A stretch of DNA of 64,000 nucleotides from Phycisphaeraceae bacterium. GTDB lineage: Bacteria; Planctomycetota; Phycisphaerae; Phycisphaerales; SM1A02. A program made the position numbers and the translations under genes. Below, piece after piece: positions 1-9,312 of this stretch; positions within the stretch are counted from its first letter, which is position 1, and every line of letters begins with the position of its first letter. The stretch lies in the NCBI GenBank assembly GCA_019636755.1, contig JAHBWZ010000003.1, positions 1 to 64,000 of the forward strand, written 5' to 3'. The notes beneath the pieces are model-generated. The model had not been told where the DNA came from and did not search any database. It saw nothing but the letters and a program-made list of their open reading frames with translations.

Positions 1-120
1 ATGCGGGCCGTACGCGTCATCCACCCACTTCTGGCGGACGACCCGCCCGAAGCGGTCGTAGCCGGCATAGGCGCCGGCGGTCGAACGGCCGTTGTCCTGG
101 AAGGAGACCCGTACGACGGC
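1..120 (-). pseudogene. 5'-truncated RHS/YD-repeat protein fragment, runs off left edge
   Basis: The minus strand reads 40 codons open to the window edge. They include a typical YD repeat, AGYDRFGRVVRQKW, at about residues 19-32. RHS proteins are large surface or secreted polymorphic-toxin carriers built from such repeats. Reading upstream on the same strand, the frame is closed at once by two stop codons (TGA at 121-123 and another 6 bases further), and there is no start. I therefore read it as a fragment whose 5' part is missing. What lies upstream is the first copy of a repeat module that also precedes the second RHS fragment at 2329-3420. The rest of this gene lies outside the window. Confidence 0.6.
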
Positions 121-171
121 TCATGGTCACTCATGGCCAGACGCCCTGTGCTGCGTCCAGTCGGAACGAGT

Positions 172-830
172 GACGCACTCGAGGATCGCGGAACTGCTGT
201 CGCCCGGCTTGCTCGCGCGGTGCCACCGGATCATGACGGCCGAACGCACCCCAATGGGGGCTCCGCCCCCCTTGAACCACCCTGGCGGAGTGGCGCACGC
301 CGTGGAGTCCCGGATCGGGGTGCCTGCGGCCAGCGGACCCGGCTGTGCGCCTGAATGCGGCTTGCTCGCGCTCGACGCGCTGCCGGTATGCCTGTTCTTG
401 ACCCATGGTCCGTGGCATCTGCATGTGCCGGAGTCCTGCCGTAACGGGCACGCTCGTCGTGTCCGACGTGGTCGTTGCCGTGCAGGATACCTGGTCGGGT
501 GCGTGTTGACACCACGTCGTGCTGAATCGCAGCAGGGTCCGTGGGCATGATGAACGCGACCGGTCGCACCAGCAGCGCTGGGCAGAGCGCCCGCCTGTCA
601 CCCGGTGACCTTGCCATCGCAAGGGGGGCTCAAGGGGGGCGGAGCCCCCATTGGGGTGCGTCAGATGAGCACGCCGCGCCGGATCGCGCGTGATCGAGTC
701 AACGTGAGACGCGAACGGAGTGCGAGGCCGACAATGGCGCGTCTTCGCCACGGCCGCGGGCTGGTCGGAACGACTTGGGTTCTCAGACTCGGACTCCGGA
801 GGTGCGCTGACACAGAACGACTCGGACTCT
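172..830. repeat. RHS-linked repeat module, copy 1
   Basis: About 650 bases align along their whole length, with moderate divergence, to 3393-4035 in the same orientation. Long shared strings include ggcgcacgccgtggagtccc and gtcacccggtgaccttgcca. Inside lies an imperfect inverted repeat: GCACCCCAATGGGGGCTCCG at 245-264, and its complement ending near 659. Each arm is itself a hairpin (GGGGGC-TCC-GCCCCC). Both strands are broken up into short frames with no recognisable protein, so I call it non-coding. Both copies sit immediately 5' of an RHS fragment on the minus strand, which suggests they belong to a duplicated cassette. No transposase is encoded. Confidence 0.7.
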
Positions 831-976
831 CGGAGCTGAGTTCTGCTGGGTGCGCTGACACCCGACCAGCAGGACGGTCACGACACTGCGGTCGCGTGAA
901 GACAACGCGCGTCCTATCCTGGGAACTGGATCCGCGGCGCATCCGCGCAACTCGGGACCTGAGCCTCCGTCTGCGA

Positions 977-2332
977 TCACGCGGTCAAGCGCCGCCTCGC
1001 CCCTGGTGCTGGCCGTCCGCATTCGGAACACACATCGCCTCGCCCGGCCGGATAGCCGCAGAACAGGCACTCGCCGCGGGCCAGGCGATGTCGTCGCCGT
1101 CTCCAGAAGAGCAGGTACATCACAAGTCCTGGACCGGTTGCGAAGACAAGCCAGTTGCCCATGAACCCGATGGGGAGCGGTCGAAGCGGAAGAGCGGCGT
1201 GGCCGGGACACGATGCGGAACCGGCAGTTGTCATCCCGCGACGCCACGACAGACCCCACCGCAGTTCATAGACCAGAGTGTCGGAGTCGACCTCACCGGA
1301 AACGAGAACCGTAGCGAGCGCACGAAACGGCCATCCCCAGGCTCGCACGATAACCTGCTCTCCGGGGCGGGCCGTCCGTGCGGCGAGTGTCCCTGCGGCC
1401 CTCATGCTCCATGGCAACGACGTCCCGATTTCGGGCGCGGGCCCGGAAGTGAACCCTGGAGGTGCATCCAGGTACTGGCAGTATGTCTCCACGGCGGATT
1501 CTGCAAAGAGGACCTGCCGCAATTCGAGTGGCTGCCGGGCGCTGCGTGAGAGCGCCGCGGTCTCTACCAGCCTGTATCCACCGGGTCTGGTTGTGCTGAG
1601 CACGGCCGGAATCCACGCGCTGAGCAGGGTGACGAGCACCGTCAGCATGACGTACTTTACGACGTTCCAGACACGGCCGCGCCATGTCATGTCGACATGG
1701 AGCATCGACCCGATCGCGGCGCGCGTTCCGGCGATCACCACGCACCAGATCGCCCAGCTCGCCAGGAACGGGAGAACGAGGATCCTGGCGCCAAGGACTC
1801 TGCAGGGCAGATGACGCCCGTCTGCCGACACTTGTCCATGCTGCCCGACGATCCAGCCTGCGCCGACTACCTGGAGCACCGCCTGATCGCGATCATCATC
1901 GGCGATCCATGTGCCTCGAAGAAACGGGAACGGAACGCCGAAGGAGTCTGTCGTGCTGACATAGAGGCCGACAGGCGGTCTGGATTGCATGAACAGCCGG
2001 AGGTCACGGATCTCTGAAGCAGCATCGCGCAACATCTCCTCCCCAGCCGCTCGTTCACCGCGTGGATCGACATCGGTACGATCCCGATCGATCAGCCTGC
2101 CGGCACGCGCGACGGCCACCTCGATCCGACGATGGCCGAGGCGCTCATACTCGATCACGCCCGCATCCCAGGCCGAATCAAGCATGAAGCGATCGTCTCG
2201 CACCGTCTCGCAGTCGAGCGAGACCGGGCGCAGGGCAATCGCGACCGCAGCCGAAAGACTGAGCAAGAGTCCGATCCCGGCTGTCACCGCCAGCCGAACG
2301 AGACGATGCCGATGTCGCTGATGGCGACTCAT
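977..2332 (-). CDS. membrane protein with C-terminal zinc ribbon, coupled to RHS fragment
   Basis: This 451-residue protein has an N-terminal transmembrane segment at about residues 10-35 (rich in A, L and I) and further hydrophobic segments near residues 185-205, 235-260 and 395-415. After the last segment a short basic tail carries CLFCGYPAGRGDVCSECG. This is a CxxC...CxxC ribbon, common at the end of planctomycete membrane proteins of unknown function. The start at 2332 is chosen because its ATG overlaps the stop of the upstream RHS fragment as ATGA, which implies translational coupling. I do not recognise the family. Its position directly behind a variable RHS C-terminus is where an immunity protein would lie, but 451 residues is large for one, so that role is only a hypothesis. 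Confidence 0.7.
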   Translation of the reverse strand: MSRHQRHRHRLVRLAVTAGIGLLLSLSAAVAIALRPVSLDCETVRDDRFMLDSAWDAGVIEYERLGHRRIEVAVARAGRLIDRDRTDVDPRGERAAGEEMLRDAASEIRDLRLFMQSRPPVGLYVSTTDSFGVPFPFLRGTWIADDDRDQAVLQVVGAGWIVGQHGQVSADGRHLPCRVLGARILVLPFLASWAIWCVVIAGTRAAIGSMLHVDMTWRGRVWNVVKYVMLTVLVTLLSAWIPAVLSTTRPGGYRLVETAALSRSARQPLELRQVLFAESAVETYCQYLDAPPGFTSGPAPEIGTSLPWSMRAAGTLAARTARPGEQVIVRAWGWPFRALATVLVSGEVDSDTLVYELRWGLSWRRGMTTAGSASCPGHAALPLRPLPIGFMGNWLVFATGPGLVMYLLFWRRRRHRLARGECLFCGYPAGRGDVCSECGRPAPGARRRLTA

Positions 2333-3420
2333 GGAACACACAGCACATTGCGGTCTTCCGAGCACGGGCACCCGAAGTTGACGACCAGGTGATGTACAGC
2401 GGTGTCGAGTGGCTTGGCTTCGAGCAGCCAGGACGGCGCTCGACGCACGGCCCGAAGGCCCCCGGATCCAAGACGAGCATTGCAGCCTCCGAGTATCGTC
2501 ATTTTCACCCGCCGCCAGTCTCTCAGAGGATCGCGACCACTTCTGCGCGCTGCACGGCGCAGCTCATTGCTGCAGAACAGATACGCCGTTCCTCTGGCAT
2601 CCATGTCACCGCACTGCCGCTCTCCGCCGAGAGCAGCGATCCGGAAGTGGTCGATCTTGCCTTGAGGCCACTCCTCCCAATACTCAGCGTAGCCTGGGAC
2701 CTTCTCAAAGCGGCAACATCCACCGATACATCTACCACAGCGGAAGCTCACCTCAATGTGCTGGATGACGATCGGATCGCCGCAATCAGGCGGCAACGGG
2801 CCGACAACATGCCAGTCCCATGTGCACTCCACAGTGCAGCCCGACCATGATGGATTTGTCAGACCTGCACGCAGCTTGAGGACCGCATCGCCAAATGGAT
2901 CTGCATGCGCCAGTGGCGTCCCGGCTCCATACTCATACCCACCCATCCCATCCACATACCCCAACGGATCCCGCGACGTCCACCGCCCCAACCCCACGTC
3001 ATACACCCGGAACCGCACGCAGTAGAACCCCGTCTCCGGGATGAACACATACCCGCACCACCCGATGATCGAATCCGGCCCGGTGCCGCTGCTGCGATCA
3101 CTGATCTCGCCAGGCGCCAGCGCGCTCTTCGCCGATCCAAGCGCTGACACATCCGCGGAACTGATCACGCCGTCGCGGTTGATGTCCGCCTCGGCGCGGT
3201 ACTCAGCGTCGGTGATGGACACGGGGCCGGTGCCCGACAACGCCAGGATCGTCTGGATGATCCCGCGATCGCTGTCGGTGCCGGATGTCGTGATCGCGCC
3301 GTCGCCGTCGACGTCACTTGCGACGGTATGGCCCAAGTGGTGGCGGGCGCTGTCACGTGCGCCGTCTGCAGCTTCTGCCCGGATCGGGTCACGCGCTTCA
3401 CGATCGCGCCACTGTGTGCG
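2329..3420 (-). pseudogene. orphan RHS C-terminal cassette (dockerin-like pair, RHS core, variable tail)
   Basis: The minus strand is open and clearly protein-like from about 3318 to the stop at 2329. In order it shows a pair of calcium-loop motifs, DVDGDGAITTSGTDSDRG and DINRDGVISSADVSALGS; then the RHS core hallmark, VYDVGLGRWTSRDPLGYVDG; then a Cys-rich variable tail of about 170 residues that I cannot assign. RHS proteins usually run well over 1000 residues. Here the sequence upstream of the dockerin-like motif loses RHS character and merges into the repeat module at 3393-4035. No start codon with a ribosome site is visible. I therefore call it a displaced C-terminal cassette, either non-functional alone or a donor for recombination with a full RHS gene. 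It is coupled by ATGA to the membrane protein at 977-2332. Confidence 0.65.
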
Positions 3421-4035
3421 CCCGGCCTGCTCGCATGGTGCCACCGGATCGCGACGGCTCATCGCACCCCAATGGGGGCTCCGCCCCCCTTGAACCCCCC
3501 TCGGGGAGTGGCGCACGCCGTGGAGTCCCGGATCGGGGTGCCTGCGGCCAGCGGACCCGGCTGTGCGCGATCGCTCGACCCGATCAAGCACGCCGCGCTG
3601 CCAGTATGCCTGCTGTCGACCGATGGTGGTCCGTGGCATGTGCATCTGCCAGAGTCCCGCCGTGGAGGGCACGCTCGTCGTGCCCGACGTGGTGCACTTC
3701 GTCGTGCAGGATACCCGGCCGGGCGCCTGTTTACACCGGGTCATTCTGATTCGCAGCAGAATCCGTGGGTATGAGGCACGCGCCCGGTCGCACGAGCGGC
3801 GCAGGGCAGGGCGCCCGCCGGTCACCCGGTGACCTTGCCATCACAAGGGGGGGTTCAAGGGGGGCGGAGCCCCCATTGGGGTGCGCCAGGTGAGCGCTCC
3901 GCGCCGGATCGCGCTTGACCGGATCAAGGTGAGCCGCGAATGGAGTGCGAGGCCGACAGTCGCTCGTCTTCGCCACGGGCGCGAGCTCCACCAAACGACC
4001 TGGGTTCACAGACTCAGACTTCGCGGCTGCGCTGA
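3393..4035. repeat. RHS-linked repeat module, copy 2
   Basis: This is the second copy of the 172-830 module, in direct orientation. It has the same pair of inverted arms, at about 3464-3500 and 3846-3884; the right arm reads GGGGTTCAAGGGGGGCGGAG and onward. Homology continues past the right arm to a shared end near ...GCTGCGCTGACA. No convincing gene lies inside. The arms resemble the hairpins in the repeat tracts at 22.2-23.1 and 30.7-31.2 kb in layout: a G run, then G6C-nnn-GC5, then a C run on the complement. One family may underlie all of them. Confidence 0.7.
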
Positions 4036-4478
4036 CAGCGGCGTCATCGAGCCAGGCGCGCAGCCGTCACCTGCTTGCAATGCCATACGTCATCGTCGAT
4101 CGCGTCCAGCCGAAGATCGACGACTGTTGACTCGAGACACACGGACTCGACACATTGCGATGGAGCGGAACCACGGACCGGGGCCGCCATCGTTCCATGA
4201 AACAGGAGCGACGGGCTGCATGCATGCGAATCCGCTTCTGGCCAGCGGACCGGAGCCGACACAGGCACGAAGAACGCGAATCTGTGCGGGCTCGCCTTCA
4301 ATGGCCGGCGCGCCTCAGTCTCATTGACACGTTCCACGGGCTGACCATGAGCGGGTCCGGGCAGGTGCAGGTCCCGTTGTCCAGCATGGCGCTCCCGCGC
4401 GACGACAGTGCACGGTCGGCCGCCGGCCGGGACGCCGTTCTGCACGTCGATCGCCCGATGCCGGCGCCGGCGGCGGAC
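4036..4478. other. intergenic stretch without a supported gene
   Basis: About 440 bases lie between the repeat module and the stop of the DUF1080 gene. Short open frames exist on both strands but show no domain, no ribosome site and no protein-like composition. I see no tRNA, strong hairpin or promoter. Confidence 0.5.
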
Positions 4479-5291
4479 TTACGACGGGTCGTCGGGCAGG
4501 GGGCGCACCCAGATGTTCCGGAAGTGGATCGGGTCGCCGTGGTCCTGGAGCCGGATGGGGCCGCTGGGTGCGTGGGGCCGGTAGGACGCGCGCTGTCCGT
4601 GCGTGGTGATGCCGTGCATCTCCGCGCGTTCATGCACGAGCACGCCGTTCATGAGCATCGTGACCGTCGCCCGCCGGCGGAGCGTGCCGTCGTCGTTGAA
4701 GCGCGGCCCTCGGAAGATGATGTCGTATGTGTTCCACTGTCCTTGCTGGCGGCAGGCATTCACCAGCGGCGGGTGCTGGCCGTAGAGCGCGCCGGCCATG
4801 CCGTCGGGATAGGTGAGATTCCCGTGCGACTGGAGCACCTGAACCTCGTAGCGATCCAGGAAGAACACGCCGCTGTTGCCGCCGGACTGGCCGCGGACCT
4901 CCCGTCCCTCGGGGATCATCCACTCGATGTGGAACTGGCAGTCCCCGAAGTGGTCGCGCGTCCGCAGGTCGCCGCTTCCCGGTTCGACGACGAACGCGGT
5001 CCCCTCGTCCACCAGTCGCCAGCGCGGCGCGGCACCGTCTCCGTGCGCCCACGCGTCCAGGGATCCCGTTCCAAAGAGCACGACGGCATCGCCCGGCGCC
5101 TCGCCGCACTGACCGGTGGTCACCGTGATCGGCTGCGGCCGGTCCATGTCGTGGACCGCGTAGCGGTGCGCGCGGGTGCCGGTGTTCTGGACCGGGTCGA
5201 CCCGCACGGCCGGTCGCGCAGCGGCGCCGACGGCCAGGAGAGTCGCGAGCGCCGCGGCGGATGCGAGCGGCAGCGGGGCGATGATGGTCAT
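4479..5291 (-). CDS. secreted DUF1080 / 3-keto-disaccharide hydrolase family protein
   Basis: This 270-residue protein starts MTIIAPLPLASAAALATLLA, an export signal ending near ARP. It continues with a single DUF1080 beta-sandwich: a VLFGTGSLDAW start, DCQFHIEWMIPEG, the family hallmark GGNSGVFFLDRYEVQVLQS, GQWNTYDIIFRGPRF and VTMLMNGVLVHE. Members bind or hydrolyse glycosides in the periplasm or outside the cell. Some are 3-keto-glycoside hydrolases, and many in planctomycetes are uncharacterised. The ATG at 5291 is chosen because an AGGAG motif lies 6-9 bases upstream and the signal peptide begins there. The longer frame upstream has no protein-like sequence. It follows mqnE on the same strand with a 70-base gap, so they may share a transcript. 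The exact substrate cannot be read from the sequence. Confidence 0.85.
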   Translation of the reverse strand: MTIIAPLPLASAAALATLLAVGAAARPAVRVDPVQNTGTRAHRYAVHDMDRPQPITVTTGQCGEAPGDAVVLFGTGSLDAWAHGDGAAPRWRLVDEGTAFVVEPGSGDLRTRDHFGDCQFHIEWMIPEGREVRGQSGGNSGVFFLDRYEVQVLQSHGNLTYPDGMAGALYGQHPPLVNACRQQGQWNTYDIIFRGPRFNDDGTLRRRATVTMLMNGVLVHERAEMHGITTHGQRASYRPHAPSGPIRLQDHGDPIHFRNIWVRPLPDDPS

Positions 5292-5361
5292 GCACGTGGC
5301 TCCTGTCTCGGGGATCGCAGGGGTGGGCATGGGTGCCGGACAGACCCGCGCGAGGGTCCGG

Positions 5362-6717
5362 TCAGCGGGCGACGGCGAGTCCCGCGTGGTCGGTGCTGTG
5401 CCAGCGGGCGCCCTCACGGCGGACCGGGCGGTAGAGCGTGTCGCGCTCGACGGGTTGAAGCCCCGCTTCACGGATGGCGCGTCGAAGGTCGGCGACACCC
5501 GCTTCCTGGTGCGTGGTCTGACCGCCGAGTTTCGTGATGTCGTACCAGACCACCGTGCCGTCCAGGTCATCCGCGCCGCTGCGGAGCATCACCTGCGCCA
5601 TGCGCAGGCTCTGCATGATCCAGAACGCCTTGACGTGCGGGAAGTTGTCCAGCATGAGACGCGCAATCGCCAGGGTGCGGAGGTTCTCCAGGCCGGTCGG
5701 GCCCGGCAGGTGCTGCAGCGCGCTGCCGTCCGGGAAGAACGGAAGCGGGATGATCGTCTGGAAGTACCCCGTGCGGCTGGTCGCGGGCGTCGGCAGCGGT
5801 CGTGCCGGATGGGGTGCACCCGGTCCCGTCAGGATGACGGCATCGCGGACCTCACCGTCATGACCGGGATGCGACTGCAGCGGCACGCCGGACCCGGTCG
5901 CCCACGCGCGCAGTGTCCGATCCTGCTGCTCACGCAGGAGCATCAGGTGCGTCAGCCGTTCATCGCGCGTCTCCACGTGCCCGTAGAGCATCGTGGCGTT
6001 CGAGCGCAGTCCGATCTCGTGCGCCGCGCGATGCACGTCGAGCCATCGCTCCGACCGGATCTTGCCCTTGAAGACCTCGTCATGCACCCGATCGTCGAAG
6101 ACCTCTGCGCCGCCGCCGGGCAGCGAACCGAGCCCGGCGTCGCGGAGATCGGAGAGGACGCTGCGGATGCCGTCGTATCCCTCGCCGCCGCGCTTCGCGA
6201 TGCGGGTGAGATGCACGATCTCGACCGCGGTGAATGCCTTGAGGTGGACCTGCGGCACCGCGTCGCGCAGCGTGCTGAGGAGGTCCAGGTACCACTGGAA
6301 CGGAAGCCACGGATGCAGGCCGCCGACGATGTGCAGTTCCGTGGCGCCGGCGTCGGCCGCCTTGAGCGCCTCGGCGCGGATCTCGTCGATCGTCATCTCG
6401 TAGGCGCCGTCCTGTCCGCGCTTGCGGTGGAAGGCGCAGAACCGGCACGAGAGCGCACAGAGGTTGGAGTAGTTGATGTGGCGGTTGACGTTGTAGTAGC
6501 CCACGTCGCCGTGGAGCCGGTCGCGCACGATGTCCGCCAGCGCGCAGACGGAATGGACGTCCGGCGTCGAGAAGAGCAGCCGACCATCCTCCCGGGAGAG
6601 CCGGGTCCCGTCGCGCACGCGGTCGACGATCGGCGCGAGCCGCGGATCGAATCCGGGAAGCAGCGGCAGCCGTTCGAGACGCGACTGCGGGGTTCTGCGG
6701 TGGAGGGCGTCGGGCAT
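5362..6717 (-). CDS. mqnE: aminofutalosine synthase MqnE (radical SAM)
   Basis: This 451-residue radical SAM enzyme of the menaquinone futalosine pathway joins 3-[(1-carboxyvinyl)oxy]benzoate to adenosine from S-adenosylmethionine, giving aminofutalosine. The iron-sulfur motif is CALSCRFC (C87, C91, C94; CX3CX2C), set in NRHINYSNLCALSC. It is followed by the MqnE-type GGLHPWLPFQWY near residue 132, MLYGHVET near 243 and IPLPFFPD near 323. The family is usually about 370-390 residues. The extra length includes a proline- and glycine-rich insertion at about residues 269-316 that is absent from typical members. Other mqn genes are not in the window. The alternative call, a CofH- or MqnC-like enzyme, fits less well because of the GGLHP and IPLxFxP signatures. 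Confidence 0.9.
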   Translation of the reverse strand: MPDALHRRTPQSRLERLPLLPGFDPRLAPIVDRVRDGTRLSREDGRLLFSTPDVHSVCALADIVRDRLHGDVGYYNVNRHINYSNLCALSCRFCAFHRKRGQDGAYEMTIDEIRAEALKAADAGATELHIVGGLHPWLPFQWYLDLLSTLRDAVPQVHLKAFTAVEIVHLTRIAKRGGEGYDGIRSVLSDLRDAGLGSLPGGGAEVFDDRVHDEVFKGKIRSERWLDVHRAAHEIGLRSNATMLYGHVETRDERLTHLMLLREQQDRTLRAWATGSGVPLQSHPGHDGEVRDAVILTGPGAPHPARPLPTPATSRTGYFQTIIPLPFFPDGSALQHLPGPTGLENLRTLAIARLMLDNFPHVKAFWIMQSLRMAQVMLRSGADDLDGTVVWYDITKLGGQTTHQEAGVADLRRAIREAGLQPVERDTLYRPVRREGARWHSTDHAGLAVAR

Positions 6718-7085
6718 CGCAGGGCGTTCCGTGGTCCGTGAGGGGGAGTCCGGTCCGGAGGCCGGTTCGGAAACCGGCCCGGAAGTCGAGGGCTCCGCGC
6801 GGCGCGGCGGTCAGCGCCGGGTCGCCGGGCCCGGATGGTAGCACCGCGGTCGTGCGCGCCCGGTGCGGCCGCCAGCGGGTGCCCGCATTCCCGGACGCGG
6901 GGGACGGGCCGCGTGTGACGGGGCGGCGCGCGCGATCGCGTCCGGAAACGGGGCGCTGACTTCAGGATCGCCGGCAGGTCGCCGATGCATCCCGGTCGAC
7001 GATTCAAGCGGTGCGGGGAGGTTCCGCGCCCGCGGCGTCCGCCGCCACGTCCTGAACCGCTGCACCGCCGCGCGGAGGTCCCCCG
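6718..7085. other. divergent intergenic region mqnE / coiled-coil protein
   Basis: These 368 bases separate two divergent starts. They must hold promoters for both, but I cannot pick a convincing -35/-10 pair in this GC-rich sequence. The only clear signal is the ribosome site GGAGG at about 7074-7078 before the ATG at 7086. No small gene or RNA is supported. Confidence 0.45.
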
Positions 7086-9185
7086 ATGCCCGACCAGCAC
7101 GCCTCCACTCAGCCCGGGTCCGGATCCGTCAACGGCTCCGGGTCCGGTCCCGCGCACGGGGATCTCTTTGCCGCGCTCGAGGCGCAGCTCGTGCAGCTTC
7201 GCGCGGTCCAGAGCGATCACGAAGCGAAGACGATGGCGCTGGCGCGCCGGGAGGCGGACCTCGCGGCGCTGGAGGCGCGCCTCGAGGAGCGGCAGCAGTC
7301 GCTGGACGCGGCCGCCGGGCAGCTCGAGGCGCGACGCGCGGCCGTCGAGGCGGATCTGCAGGCGGGCGAAGAGGCCCTGGCGGAGGAATCAGCGCGCCTG
7401 GACCGGCAGCGACGCGCCCTCGCGGAGGAGCGAGAGGAGATCGACGCGGCGCGCGAGTCGCTCGAGATGCAGCGGGACGACCTTGCGCGGGAGGCCACGC
7501 GGCTGACCTTGCTCGCGGAGTCCCTGGAAGCACGGGCCGCGGCACTGGACGGGATGCAGGACCAGCTGGCCGGCGCGCAGGAGGCGATCGCCGGACGGGA
7601 GACGGCGCTGGCGGAACTGGCGACGGCACAGGCAGCCGCGCGACAGGCGCAGGAAGACCTCGAACAGCGGCTGCAGCAGGCGCGGCGCAGCGCCCAGGAG
7701 GCGCAGGCGCGCGTCGAGGCGCTTTCGGCGGATGCGGACGCGCTGCGCGCCGAGACGGCGGCGCTTCGCACCGCGCAGGCGGCGGCGGCCGACCTGGAGC
7801 GGCGATGCGCGGATCTGGCGGACGAGCGCGGTTTGCTCCTGGCGCAGGTGACGGACCTGGAGCAGCGGCTGGAGGATGCGTCGATCGGGTCGTCGCAGGC
7901 GCCCTCCGCGGCGCAGGTCGCCGAACTGAACGACGAGCGGGCACTGCTGCTGGCGCGTGTCGTGCACCTGGAGACGCAGCTCACCGCCTGCGCGCAGCAG
8001 GTGCAGGCCGCCGACGCCGATGACCATGCCGCGGTGCTGCGTGCACTCGAGTGCCGGCTCGCGGAGCTGGACGGCGAATGTGCCCGGCTGCGCGATGAAC
8101 GGGCGCTGGCGGACCAGCTCCGCGACGAAGCGGAGCGCGGTGTCCAGGCGCTCGAAGCGCGGTGCCGGGAACTGGAACGTGCCGCGGCGGACGCCGAGGC
8201 GCAGGCGAAGACGAGGTCCGCCGACCGGGCCGCCGCACCCGGCGGCGCGGTCGACCAGGAGTTCCGGGAGAAGGCGAAGCGCCTCGCGGCGATCGCCCGT
8301 CACCTCAAGGGCCGGCAGCTCCGGCTGCGCCGGTACCGTGCCGCGATCGAGCTGCGCCGCGGGGAGCCGGTCCAGCGCGAGATCCGCGGCGTGGACATGG
8401 AGAAGCACGCCGCGCAGATCCGCCACCTTGAACAGCAGAAGCACGAACTCGCCGACCTGCGCCGGAAGATGTCGATTGCCGAACGGCGGATGATCCGCCG
8501 CTGGGCAAGGCCGCGCGCGGTGGCGACGCTGGGCTGGCTCATGCTGTGCGCCCTGGTGGCCGCGGGCGGCTCCTGGATTGCCGCCTCCAGGCTCTATCCG
8601 CCGATGGTGACGGCATCGCTGGTCCTGGAGCCGAAGGGCGCCAGGGCGACCATCTCCGACGAGGAGGCGATCGCGTGGCGGTCATGGCATCTCGGCCTGC
8701 TTCATGACAGCACCTTCCGCATGTCGCTGGCCAAGCGCATGGCGGATCTCCGGCTGGACAGATGGGATGACGAGATCTCCGTCGGTCGCGTGCTGACGCA
8801 GGATCTCACGCATGACTCCATCGATCCGCGACGCATCACGCTCACGCTCGCCGGGACCAGCGAGCGCGAGACGCTGGCGTTCCTCGACGTGCTCGGCGGT
8901 GCCATCTCCTTCGAATCGCAGCGGCAGCACAAGCGCCGTGGCGAGGGCGTCTGGGCATCGATCGCCGGCGAGCGCCGTGAGGGCGAGCGTATCCGCTATG
9001 CGACGGCGGGCGAGGTCCCGATCCGGGACGAGCGCTCCGCGAAAGCCGGCCCGATCTTCGGCGGATCGCTGCTCGTGCTCGTCCTCCTGGGGATCGGCAT
9101 CAGCACCCACCTGGCCCGTGTCAAGCGGGAATTCGATGCGGATGGATCGCTCTTCAACGATGAGCCGATCGCCCAGTCGGCGTGA
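7086..9185 (+). CDS. cytoplasmic coiled-coil protein with Wzz-like two-TM C-terminal region
   Basis: This 699-residue protein has a short G/S-rich start, then about 350 residues of Ala/Glu/Arg/Leu-rich heptads (about 25-375), and a second coiled coil after RAAAPGGAVDQEFREK (about 395-480). Next come a membrane segment GWLMLCALVAAGGSWIAA near residue 484, a periplasmic domain of about 150 residues opening YPPMVTASLVLEP, and a second membrane segment GGSLLVLVLLGIGIST near 663. Two TMs around a SLVLEP-type domain recall the chain-length determinant (Wzz/GumC) family of polysaccharide export. The long N-terminal cytoplasmic coiled coil is not part of that family. No kinase motif is present. A good ribosome site (GGAGG) supports the start. 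Function is unknown; a scaffold for envelope polysaccharide assembly is only a guess. Confidence 0.75.
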   Translation: MPDQHASTQPGSGSVNGSGSGPAHGDLFAALEAQLVQLRAVQSDHEAKTMALARREADLAALEARLEERQQSLDAAAGQLEARRAAVEADLQAGEEALAEESARLDRQRRALAEEREEIDAARESLEMQRDDLAREATRLTLLAESLEARAAALDGMQDQLAGAQEAIAGRETALAELATAQAAARQAQEDLEQRLQQARRSAQEAQARVEALSADADALRAETAALRTAQAAAADLERRCADLADERGLLLAQVTDLEQRLEDASIGSSQAPSAAQVAELNDERALLLARVVHLETQLTACAQQVQAADADDHAAVLRALECRLAELDGECARLRDERALADQLRDEAERGVQALEARCRELERAAADAEAQAKTRSADRAAAPGGAVDQEFREKAKRLAAIARHLKGRQLRLRRYRAAIELRRGEPVQREIRGVDMEKHAAQIRHLEQQKHELADLRRKMSIAERRMIRRWARPRAVATLGWLMLCALVAAGGSWIAASRLYPPMVTASLVLEPKGARATISDEEAIAWRSWHLGLLHDSTFRMSLAKRMADLRLDRWDDEISVGRVLTQDLTHDSIDPRRITLTLAGTSERETLAFLDVLGGAISFESQRQHKRRGEGVWASIAGERREGERIRYATAGEVPIRDERSAKAGPIFGGSLLVLVLLGIGISTHLARVKREFDADGSLFNDEPIAQSA

Positions 9186-9312
9186 CGATTCCGGCTGTAC
9201 CGCATCGGTCCTGCGTCCGGGTGCCCGAGAACCGCCGGAGTACGAAGATCCGGCGGCGTCCGGTCGATGGAATGGCCGCCCGACAGGGATCGGCGCGAGG
9301 AGGAAGTCGACG

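Noticed and set aside
172-830. Repeat module read as an insertion sequence
   Set aside because: No transposase frame, no target duplication that I could identify, and both copies extend beyond the inverted arms. A MITE-like origin is possible but unproven.
605-1549. Plus-strand frame of 314 codons across the first repeat module and the membrane gene
   Set aside because: No recognisable protein; the minus-strand membrane protein with its CxxC ribbon and coupled start explains the region.
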